NCBI GenBank assembly: GCA_903933995.1
Contig: CAIZMD010000388.1
Span: forward strand, 1-18,449
Direction of reading: 5' to 3'
DNA length: 18,449 nucleotides
Source of the DNA: an uncultured Bacteroidota bacterium
Lineage (GTDB): Bacteria > Bacteroidota > Bacteroidia > Chitinophagales > Chitinophagaceae
A program made the position numbers and the translations under genes. The notes under the pieces were generated by a model that saw only the letters and a program-made list of their open reading frames with translations, ran no database searches and had not been told where the DNA came from. Shown here piece by piece: positions 6,718 through 13,214 of this stretch (positions are counted from its first letter, which is position 1; each line of letters opens with the position of its first letter).

Positions 6718-8643
6718 ATGCATTATGTTTCCGTTGAAGGTCTGACCAAGAGTTATGGCATTAATCCGCTTTTTAGAAATATTTCCTTTCATATTAACGA
6801 GGGTGACAAAATTGGTCTAATTGCCCGTAATGGGGTAGGTAAATCCACTTTATTGCGCATATTGGCTGGTCAGGAGACCGCTGATTCCGGTAAGTCATGG
6901 ATCAACAAAGACGTTACAGTGGCCCTATTTGAGCAGGACCCCCACTTTGAAGAAGACAAAACCGTCTTAGAGAATATCTTTCATTTAAAACACCCCATTA
7001 TCACGGCCATTCGCAAATACGAAGACGCCATGGAACAGGAAGACGGGGAAATGATTGCAGAGTCTATTGCTGAAATGGAAGACCTGAATGCCTGGGATTT
7101 TGAAGCCAAGGTAAAACAGATCCTAGACAAATTAAACGTACACCATTTAAAGAATCCCGTGAGCGAGCTCAGCGGGGGACAAAGAAAAAGGGTAGCACTG
7201 GCCAAGACTTTGATTGATATTGGCTTTGAACACCAACACACCATGCTCATGATGGATGAGCCCACCAACCACCTAGATGTAGAGATGATTGAGTGGTTAG
7301 AGCAATATTTAAACCAAGAAAATGTAACCCTGCTATTGGTTACCCACGATAGGTATTTTCTAGACGCCGTATGTGAAGAGATCTGGGAATTAGAAAGAGA
7401 GAACATGTATGTCTACACGGGCAACTATGAAAACTACATGGAAAAAAAGGCTGCCAGAATTGAAAGCGAATTAGCCAGTATTGATAAAGCCAAAAACCAA
7501 TTTAGAAAAGAATTGGAGTGGATGCGCAAGCAACCCAAGGCTAGAACTACCAAGAGCAAGAGTAGGCAAGATAATTTCTATGAAGTAGAAGCAAAGGCCA
7601 AACAAAAAATTGAAGACGTACAACTACAGTTAGAAGTGAAGATGAGCCGTTTAGGAGGCAAGATTGTAGAGATGAAAAAAGTCTACAAATCATTCGCTGA
7701 TAAACCCATTTTAAAAGGCTTTGATTACAATTTTAGCAAGGGAGAACGTATTGGTATTATTGGAAAGAATGGAGTAGGGAAATCTACTTTTATGAATGTG
7801 CTACAACAATTGGAACCCGCAGATAGCGGTAAGATTGTAATAGGAGATACCATTGTCTTTGGTAATTTTTCTCAACAAGGTCTTGTAATCAAAGAAGACA
7901 TGCGCGTGATTGAATACGTGAAAACCTTTGCTGAGAATTTTCCTTTGGCAAAAGGCGGAAGCTTAAGTGCAGCGCAGTTTCTAGAGTTGTTCTTATTCTC
8001 TCCAGACAAACAATATACTTATCTCTCTGCCTTGAGTGGGGGAGAACGCAAGCGTTTGCAATTGCTCACCATACTATTTACCAATCCCAACTTTTTAATC
8101 CTAGATGAGCCTACCAACGATTTGGATCTTCCAACACTGGCGGTATTAGAAAACTTCTTAAGTGAATACCAAGGTTGTGTGATGATTGTATCGCACGATA
8201 GGTATTTTATGGACCGATTGGTAGACCACTTATTTGTATTTGAAGGTGAGGGCGAAGTAAGGGATTTTCCTGGTAACTATACCCAATACCGGATCTGGCT
8301 CAAAGACAACGAGAAAAAAGAAAACAAATGGGCCGTGCTTGAATCCAATAAAAGCAAGGGTCAGACCACAGAAGAAGCGGTTGCTGCAAAAGCTGCTTCG
8401 GTTGCAAGCAGTGCGCCTGCAACACCCAAACGCAAACCCAGTTTCAATGAGAAGCGTGCTTTTGAACAGCTTGAAAAAGAAATGCCACTCTTAGAAAAAG
8501 AGCGGCAAGACTTAACTGATAAAATGAGTGCGGGTAATTTAAACTTTGACCAGATTCAACAACTCTCAGACCGTTTAATCCAGATTAACCAAATATTGGA
8601 AGAAAAGGAATTGCAATGGTTAGAGTTGAGTGAACTCATGTAA
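6718..8643 (+). CDS. uup: ABC-F family ATPase, Uup type
   Basis: A 641-aa soluble protein with two ABC domains and no membrane segment, so not a transporter. Domain 1: Walker A ARNGVGKST (36-44), signature LSGGQ (151-155), Walker B MLMMDEPTNHLD (176-187). Linker: basic, helical, about 240-315, the ABC-F inter-domain arm. Domain 2: Walker A GKNGVGKST (349-357), signature LSGGE (439-443), Walker B ILDEPTNDLD (461-470). An Ala/Pro-rich spacer (about 553-570) leads to a C-terminal coiled coil (about 573-641, PSFNEKRAFEQLEKEM), as in Uup. ABC-F proteins act on the ribosome or, for Uup, also affect DNA/transposon precise excision and ribosome function. The first P-loop has Ala36 in place of the usual Gly. 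Other ABC-F types without this C-terminal domain are less likely. Its TAA abuts the stop of the convergent FKBP gene. Confidence 0.9.
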   Translation: MHYVSVEGLTKSYGINPLFRNISFHINEGDKIGLIARNGVGKSTLLRILAGQETADSGKSWINKDVTVALFEQDPHFEEDKTVLENIFHLKHPIITAIRKYEDAMEQEDGEMIAESIAEMEDLNAWDFEAKVKQILDKLNVHHLKNPVSELSGGQRKRVALAKTLIDIGFEHQHTMLMMDEPTNHLDVEMIEWLEQYLNQENVTLLLVTHDRYFLDAVCEEIWELERENMYVYTGNYENYMEKKAARIESELASIDKAKNQFRKELEWMRKQPKARTTKSKSRQDNFYEVEAKAKQKIEDVQLQLEVKMSRLGGKIVEMKKVYKSFADKPILKGFDYNFSKGERIGIIGKNGVGKSTFMNVLQQLEPADSGKIVIGDTIVFGNFSQQGLVIKEDMRVIEYVKTFAENFPLAKGGSLSAAQFLELFLFSPDKQYTYLSALSGGERKRLQLLTILFTNPNFLILDEPTNDLDLPTLAVLENFLSEYQGCVMIVSHDRYFMDRLVDHLFVFEGEGEVRDFPGNYTQYRIWLKDNEKKENKWAVLESNKSKGQTTEEAVAAKAASVASSAPATPKRKPSFNEKRAFEQLEKEMPLLEKERQDLTDKMSAGNLNFDQIQQLSDRLIQINQILEEKELQWLELSELM

Positions 8644-9078
8644 TTACCTAAAAGCAATTAATTCTACTTCAAAAATTAAGGTACTATTGGCGCCAATTTC
8701 TGCGCTAATTTGTCTATCGCCGTAGGCTAAATGGGGTGGAATAAAAAAGCGCCATTTACTTCCAGTGGGCATTAATTGTACGCCTTCTGTCCATCCAGCA
8801 ATCACACGGTTAAGTGGAAATTTAGCAGGGCTACCTCTTTGAACAGAACTATCAAACACGGTTCCATTGATCATAGTGCCGTGGTAGTGACAAGTTACTT
8901 CATGTTGCGCAGTTGGTTTAGGGCCTGTGCCTGCTACTAAAATTTCATACTGCAATCCACTAGCTAGTTCTACTACACCAGGGTTTGTTTTATTGGCAGC
9001 TAAAAAGTCTTGCCCTTCTTTTAAATTGGCTGCCGCTTTTTCTGCTTTAATTTTTGCTAATTGATCTGCTACTCCCAT
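8644..9078 (-). CDS. FKBP-type peptidyl-prolyl cis-trans isomerase (cytoplasmic)
   Basis: A 144-aa protein with no signal peptide. Residues 1-35 are a helical, charged segment like the end of an FKBP N-terminal dimerisation domain. Residues about 40-143 are a complete FKBP domain: GLQYEILVAGTG, VTCHYHGTM (Y65), GTVFDSS (F75, D76), VIAGWTEGVQLMPTGSKWRF (V92, I93, W96), IPPHLAYG (Y119) and the final strand TLIFEVELIAF. These are the usual hydrophobic pocket residues, so activity is expected: proline isomerisation and chaperone function in the cytoplasm. It starts 6 bp after the M20 peptidase stop and is probably the last gene of that operon. Its stop codon touches the stop of uup, so no terminator separates the converging units. 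Confidence 0.93.
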   Translation of the reverse strand: MGVADQLAKIKAEKAAANLKEGQDFLAANKTNPGVVELASGLQYEILVAGTGPKPTAQHEVTCHYHGTMINGTVFDSSVQRGSPAKFPLNRVIAGWTEGVQLMPTGSKWRFFIPPHLAYGDRQISAEIGANSTLIFEVELIAFR

Positions 9079-9084
9079 AATTGT

Positions 9085-10530
9085 TTATTTGCCTGCTTGT
9101 GTTAAAATAATTTGGTAAAAATAAATCATCCGCTTGAAATCTGAAACGGGGATTCTCTCATCAATACCGTGAAACCCTTTGGAATCAGTACTTGGCAAGA
9201 ATTTAATCACTGCTTCTGAAAAGGGTTGAAAGTATTTGGAATCGGTTGCGCCCACGGATAAGAAGGGTACTGGAATCACGTCTTTGGTTACTTGATAAGT
9301 GGCGTTTTCAACCAATAAATAACCTTTGGAATCCAGAGCCGCCGCTGGTCCATTATAATCTGGTTGACTGGCTTTGGTAACTACTATTCTAGCATCATCC
9401 ACTTGTCCACGAATAAAAAATTCTACGTCATCTGGTGTTTGTCCTGGAAGAATGCGCGTATTAACAATGGCTTTGGCTACACTAGGAATCACATTGTCTT
9501 TCATTCCTGATTGTACAATGGTTGGAACAATGGTAGTGCGGATGAGGGCATTACTACTCTTGTCTTTTTCTAATTCTCCCACCAAAACTTTTTCAAATAA
9601 CCAAGGATTGGCAATGGCCATTCTTTGGGAAAAAGAAAGACCAGGTCCAATGCGCTGAAACATTTCTTGAATCACGGGTAATACTTTGTAAGGCATTTGC
9701 TTTTCACGCAGCTTCACCAAACCTTTAGAAAGAATATCTATGGCCGTTTCTTTTGCAGGTGTGGAACTATGGCCACCAGCTTGGTCTACCGTCAAATCAA
9801 AACTCATATATCCCTTCTCTGCCACTGCAATCAAGGCTACAGGTCTTTTTAATTCTGGAAAATGTTCACGTGTAATTTCCCCACCTTCATCCAAGACCAT
9901 TTCAGGTTGAATCTTTTGCTCCTGCATGTATTTGGCAATGGCTTGAGCTCCGTGTCCAATGGTTTCTTCGTCGTTGCCAAAACTGAAATAAAAATCACGC
10001 TCTGGTTGAAAACCTTGCGATAATAATTTTTCTGTAGCTTCTAAGATGCTGATCAAACTAGATTTATCATCGGCCACGCCGCGGCCATAAACCGTATCAT
10101 TTTTGAGCTCTCCACCAAATGGTGCCACCGTCCATTGTTTGGCAGTAGCTGCTTCTACAGGCACTACGTCAAAATGTGCCATGAGTACATAGGGCTTTTG
10201 TTCAGGGTGTTTACCCGGCCAATGATATAACCTACTCAAAGCATTAAAAGACAGATGTGTGAGGTGTTTGTGCACCAAGGGATACTGCTGTTCCATCAAT
10301 TGCCAAAAGGCATTGAATTGAAGGGTATCTACGGGAAGACCATCGCCAAATGTAATGGTAGGAATGCGAATGGCTGCGCGTAAATGAGACAGGGCAGAAT
10401 CAGGTAATGCTGGTAATTCCTTTGCAGGTTTGGTAGGAATTTCTTTGCTAAAGCGATAGGTATTGAACAAAACTATGCCACTCAGCACAAGTACTGCTAC
10501 AAATAGAAACAGAAAGATTTTCTTGATCAT
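9085..10530 (-). CDS. M20 family metallopeptidase, carboxypeptidase S/PM20D1 type
   Basis: The ATG at 10530 gives 481 aa and an N-terminal hydrophobic segment (about 5-22) suited to a signal anchor. A TTG 21 nt upstream lies inside a promoter-like element and is not preferred. The di-zinc M20 residues are visible: H119 (AHFDVVPV, with D121), bridging D154 (GRGVADDKSS), catalytic E188 with ligand E189 (NDEET), D214 (VLDEGGE) and H454 (KGFHGIDER). Length, the HFDVVPV block and the EGGE block match the CPS1/PM20D1 branch, which cleaves C-terminal or N-acyl amino acids. The enzyme is probably membrane-tethered, facing the periplasm. It is preceded by a lipoprotein gene (32 bp) and followed by an FKBP gene (6 bp) on the same strand. 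Confidence 0.92.
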   Translation of the reverse strand: MIKKIFLFLFVAVLVLSGIVLFNTYRFSKEIPTKPAKELPALPDSALSHLRAAIRIPTITFGDGLPVDTLQFNAFWQLMEQQYPLVHKHLTHLSFNALSRLYHWPGKHPEQKPYVLMAHFDVVPVEAATAKQWTVAPFGGELKNDTVYGRGVADDKSSLISILEATEKLLSQGFQPERDFYFSFGNDEETIGHGAQAIAKYMQEQKIQPEMVLDEGGEITREHFPELKRPVALIAVAEKGYMSFDLTVDQAGGHSSTPAKETAIDILSKGLVKLREKQMPYKVLPVIQEMFQRIGPGLSFSQRMAIANPWLFEKVLVGELEKDKSSNALIRTTIVPTIVQSGMKDNVIPSVAKAIVNTRILPGQTPDDVEFFIRGQVDDARIVVTKASQPDYNGPAAALDSKGYLLVENATYQVTKDVIPVPFLSVGATDSKYFQPFSEAVIKFLPSTDSKGFHGIDERIPVSDFKRMIYFYQIILTQAGK

Positions 10531-10547
10531 GATGCTTGGATAAAGCA

Positions 10548-10555
10548 CCAAGATA
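10548..10555 (-). promoter_or_regulatory. Possible -7 box for the M20 peptidase gene
   Basis: On the minus strand TATCTTGG differs from TAnnTTTG at one base, 17 nt before ATG 10530. It lies in the 32-bp gap after the upstream lipoprotein gene. It could be a secondary promoter or a chance match. Confidence 0.25.
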
Positions 10556-10562
10556 CGCCAGA

Positions 10563-11225
10563 CTAGTTGATCTTAATACCAGGAAGTACTTTGCTTACCT
10601 TGTTTTTCTTGTCAATATCACTTTGACGAATTACAGGGTGTACACCAGCCATACTATTGCACTTTACACATTGTGCCTTGTAAATTTTTTTGGCATAGGG
10701 TACATTACATACACCCTCGTTCCAGTCTGATCCAGCAATTACATAAGAATCTTCAGCATCAGGACCAGAAGCTGGTACAAAACGCAAAGAGCCACTGTTG
10801 TCAAATTTGATATTGATGCCATCTGCGTCAATAGACTCTATGACACCTGGAGTATAGGCATTAATGGTAATTTCTTCTACTACAGAATTGTTTACATAAC
10901 GCAAAACGCCAGAAGCAACTTCTGCCTTGGTGCTATCAATCCCCCTAGTTAAGGTGATCTTTTGGTCTAGGTAAACCTGTACCTTCTTGTAGTCAATATT
11001 AAAGGCCTGCATTTTCATTTGCAGTTCCCTATTATAAATTATATAGTTGGCCTTATCTGAAGCGCTTGGTGGAACATAAGCATTGTTGGTCTCAACATTA
11101 CCCGCTTCTACATGTGGTTTAATGTAGGCTTTGGAAGAGCCTGTTTTCCTGCCTGTGCATGCTGCCAGAAACAGAAAACTGATGAAAACAAGACTAGCCG
11201 CAAATCGATACATCATTTGAAACAT
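10563..11225 (-). CDS. Lipoprotein of unknown function
   Basis: ATG 11225 is chosen because an exact -7 box ends 5 nt before it; ATGs at 11216 and 11213 would also give good lipoprotein signals. An in-frame ATG at 11294 lies upstream of that box. The 220-aa product has a lipoprotein signal with lipobox LAAC (acylated Cys 23). I do not recognise the mature part. It is mixed alpha/beta: helical region LQMKMQAFNIDYKKVQVYLD, then strand-rich KITLTRGIDSTKAEVASG and VVEEITINAYTPGVIESI. Near the C-terminus three Cys occur as CNVP...AQCVKCNS, which could form a disulfide or bind metal. It ends with a basic tail. It heads a likely operon with the M20 peptidase and the FKBP isomerase. No function is assigned. 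Confidence 0.75.
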   Translation of the reverse strand: MFQMMYRFAASLVFISFLFLAACTGRKTGSSKAYIKPHVEAGNVETNNAYVPPSASDKANYIIYNRELQMKMQAFNIDYKKVQVYLDQKITLTRGIDSTKAEVASGVLRYVNNSVVEEITINAYTPGVIESIDADGINIKFDNSGSLRFVPASGPDAEDSYVIAGSDWNEGVCNVPYAKKIYKAQCVKCNSMAGVHPVIRQSDIDKKNKVSKVLPGIKIN

Positions 11226-11420
11226 TTTGACAAAATTAAGGATTAATACAAAGAAAAGGTCATTTTTCAACCCCTCAAATGGGCTTAAACCCAATACAGT
11301 AAAGGGTTATACCATTTAAGGTCATGAAAATCCATACCAGTTTCTTGGTATTTTCCTTGTTTGAAACAGTTTTTTGAGGGCTTTTATTGCACAGACAGGC
11401 AATAAATATTTTGTTAATTC
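11226..11420. other. 195-bp intergenic region
   Basis: It holds the -7 box at 11231-11238 and an 8-bp perfect stem (TTTATTGC 11383-11390, GCAATAAA 11399-11406, 8-nt loop). The stem lies just past the minus-strand stop at 11421 and might stabilise or end the GH53-operon transcript, but it has no U-run. No ORF or RNA gene is seen here. Confidence 0.4.
11231..11238 (-). promoter_or_regulatory. -7 box for the 220-aa lipoprotein gene
   Basis: On the minus strand TAATTTTG matches TAnnTTTG exactly. It lies 5 nt before ATG 11225, giving a leaderless-type start. No clear -33 box at canonical spacing. Confidence 0.5.
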
Positions 11421-11723
11421 CTAGTCTTTTCTGTTCACTTTGGTAAAATCCTTGCTTACTCGAGCCTTCATAATACCTGTTGTGTCTTTACCCGGAGATA
11501 ATACCCTAACCTTGTATTCACACTCATAAAAATTGGGTGCTTCATAAAACAGGACTTCTTGCACGTCAAATTTTACCTTGCTTGAATCATTGTTGACTGT
11601 GCTATATAAGAACTCGCGCATGGCTTTGTTCAAGTGTTCATTTACATCTGCTGTCTTAGGTTTTTTCTGACAGGATACTAGGGTTGTGGTGAGGATGACT
11701 AAAACAAAAAGGAGCTTTTTCAT
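11421..11723 (-). CDS. Small lipoprotein of unknown function, downstream of GH53
   Basis: A 100-aa protein with a clear lipoprotein signal (MKKLLFVLVILTTTLVSC, lipobox LVSC, Cys 18). The mature 82 residues are charged: a helix-like segment (VNEHLNKAMREFLYSTV), then strand-like stretches (KVKFDVQEVLFYEAPNFYECEYKVRVL, here split by Cys at about 68, and TGIMKARVSKDFTKV). This gives a small alpha+beta fold like the small ligand-free domains seen in many Bacteroidota lipoproteins. I do not recognise the family. It follows the GH53 gene after 5 bp, so co-transcription is very likely; whether it assists galactan handling is inference only. Confidence 0.75.
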   Translation of the reverse strand: MKKLLFVLVILTTTLVSCQKKPKTADVNEHLNKAMREFLYSTVNNDSSKVKFDVQEVLFYEAPNFYECEYKVRVLSPGKDTTGIMKARVSKDFTKVNRKD

Positions 11724-11728
11724 ATGGC

Positions 11729-12715
11729 TTAGTGTTGAATATATTTTTGATTAAATTCAGGATATAGGTCTAATAAGGCATTGCTTTTGCCGTCTTTTTC
11801 AAAGATAAATTCCCAAGTATTTAAGGGTTCCCAAATAAATGTACCACGCATTTTCTTATTGTTAATGGAAAAAGCAATTTGATTAACTTCTTTCTTTTTG
11901 GCTGTATATTCTACTACAACCAAGTCTTGAGAATAACGCAGTGATAAATCTTGTAGATTTTTTTCAAGGTCTTCTAATGTGCCATGCCATTGAGGATAAT
12001 AAGACTGTCCAATTACATCAAATTTTAATCCCCTTGTAATCAGTTGATCTAAGAACCAACGGGATTCTTTGTTTTGACCACCACAGGCAATATGAATCAT
12101 CACAGGGGTTTGCATATTTACATCTCTGACGCCATCAATGCCAGATTGAATCAGGCTTGCTAATACATCCATCTCTCTGGTATTGCCCTCGGGCCAAACC
12201 ATCCCATGATCAATTTCATTACCCACTTGTACCATGTCTGGATAAGTGCCTTGGGCTTTGAGTGCAGATAAAACAGTGGTGGTATGTTGGTAGATGGCTT
12301 TTTTCAAATCTTCTATTCCAAGACCTACCCAGGCTGCGGGTTTGATCTGTTTGCCTGGATCAGCCCAGGTATCACTATAATGAAAATCAAGTAAGAATTT
12401 TAATCCAGCAGACTTTACCCTTTTGGCCATCACTAGGGTATGGGCCAAGTCACAGAATCCTTTGCCCGGTGAGTATCCGCTATCAGCTGCGGGATTCACA
12501 AAAATCCGCAAACGGATATAGTTGAATCCTTTTTCTTTTAAAAGTAAAATGGCATCCTTGGTTTTTCCCTTGTCTGAAAATTGAATACCCTTGGCTTCAA
12601 GTTCTGGGAGAAAAGAAATATCAGCGCCCAAGATATTTTCAGTTTTGCCTTTTTGGGCAAAAATTGACAAGGCAAAAAATAAGATAGAAAATAAAACAAC
12701 TAAGCGCTTGAGCAT
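11729..12715 (-). CDS. Secreted GH53 endo-beta-1,4-galactanase
   Basis: A 328-aa protein with a signal peptide (MLKRLVVLFSILFFALSIFA, then Q21). The rest is one glycoside hydrolase family 53 (beta/alpha)8 barrel: ILGADISFLPELEAKG (28-43), NYIRLRIFVNP (65-75), LDFHYSDTWADPGKQ (109-123), the acid/base Glu in MVQVGNEIDHG (E167), GQSYYPQWHG (236-245), and the nucleophile in VVVEYTA (E269). GH53 enzymes cleave beta-1,4-galactan side chains of pectin and arabinogalactan I. At 328 aa it is near the lower end for the family but has both catalytic residues. There is no SusC/SusD, GH2 or GH43 neighbour, so this is not a full utilisation locus. A 100-aa lipoprotein gene follows after 5 bp. Confidence 0.93.
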   Translation of the reverse strand: MLKRLVVLFSILFFALSIFAQKGKTENILGADISFLPELEAKGIQFSDKGKTKDAILLLKEKGFNYIRLRIFVNPAADSGYSPGKGFCDLAHTLVMAKRVKSAGLKFLLDFHYSDTWADPGKQIKPAAWVGLGIEDLKKAIYQHTTTVLSALKAQGTYPDMVQVGNEIDHGMVWPEGNTREMDVLASLIQSGIDGVRDVNMQTPVMIHIACGGQNKESRWFLDQLITRGLKFDVIGQSYYPQWHGTLEDLEKNLQDLSLRYSQDLVVVEYTAKKKEVNQIAFSINNKKMRGTFIWEPLNTWEFIFEKDGKSNALLDLYPEFNQKYIQH

Positions 12716-12781
12716 GCATCTAATTTGATGTGCTAAGTTAATTAACTCAAAGAGTAAAAAGTGAAAATGCGCTAACTGGTT

Positions 12782-13063
12782 TTATCCGTTGTTGCCGTGT
12801 AATGCCCTTTTGAAAAAGGGGAACTTATAACTGGTTCCCTCCACATCGGTTAGGAGAAAAACATAATCTCCGTCAGGCATATGGGTCATATTCAATTGAA
12901 TTTCCGGCCCATGAAAACTACCCTTGCGTAAAACAGTTTCTTCTTGAGACTCTATACGATAATTCAATACGCTTTTGCGTAAGATAGGGGAATGGATTTG
13001 TACGTGCATGCGGTCGTGCACAATGTCCGTGATTTCAACGGAACCAGCAGTTAGTGTCAGCAT
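12782..13063 (-). CDS. 93-aa protein resembling a stand-alone T9SS C-terminal-domain fold
   Basis: The ATG at 13063 is the first in frame and a promoter-like dyad lies upstream. No signal peptide, lipobox or membrane segment is visible. The sequence reads as a run of beta strands: ITDIVHDRMHVQIHS, SVLNYRIESQEETVLRKGSF, IQLNMTHMPDGDYVFLLTD, TSYKFPFFKRA. The pattern (strand, xGxF, hydrophobic-x-hydrophobic, H/L-P-x-G-x-Y-hydrophobic, then a strand ending in KxxFxKR) resembles the Por_Secre_tail type A sorting domain of type IX secretion cargo. Here it is the whole protein and lacks an export signal. This is pattern similarity by eye, not a database hit. It lies between gcvP and the GH53 gene on the same strand; the terminator at 13164-13195 separates it from gcvP. 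The alternative is an unrelated small beta-sandwich protein. Confidence 0.65.
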   Translation of the reverse strand: MLTLTAGSVEITDIVHDRMHVQIHSPILRKSVLNYRIESQEETVLRKGSFHGPEIQLNMTHMPDGDYVFLLTDVEGTSYKFPFFKRALHGNNG

Positions 13064-13092
13064 TAGGGGTTATTCTGACCCTAAATTAGGGT
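13063..13092 (-). promoter_or_regulatory. ACCCTAA dyad and repeat before the 93-aa gene
   Basis: ACCCTAA (13078-13084) and TTAGGGT (13086-13092) form a perfect dyad around one base. A third, near-identical half-site, TTAGGGGT (13063-13070), touches the start codon. The dyad contains a degenerate -7 box (minus strand TAATTTAG). This may be an operator overlapping a promoter. Confidence 0.35.
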
Positions 13093-13163
13093 AAAAATCA
13101 AAACTTATCCACAAAAAAATAAAATTATTTCGGCAGCCCCAAGTCTAGTATCCACATTTTGGC

Positions 13164-13195
13164 CAAAAAAAGGCCCATCTTTTTGGATGGGCCTT
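13164..13195 (-). terminator. Rho-independent terminator of gcvP
   Basis: On the minus strand a 10-bp perfect GC-rich stem (AAGGCCCATC / GATGGGCCTT; 13170-13179 with 13186-13195) with a 6-nt loop is followed by a run of seven U (plus-strand A at 13165-13171). It begins 20 bp after the gcvP stop at 13215. Confidence 0.9.
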
Positions 13196-13214
13196 AATAG
13201 GAATACAATAAACA

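Noticed and set aside
6981..7406. 141-codon open frame on the minus strand inside the ABC-F gene
   Set aside because: It is antisense to conserved ABC motifs, Ser/Lys/Cys-rich with no recognisable domain, and has no promoter or homologous feel; a shadow of uup.
11310..11380. Imperfect hairpin GAAAAT..ATACCA / TGGTATTTTC as a terminator
   Set aside because: The stem needs a 4-nt bulge and has no clear U-run in the required direction.
13078..13092. TTAGGG/CCCTAA resembling telomeric repeat units
   Set aside because: Only single copies in a dyad, no tandem array; chance likeness.
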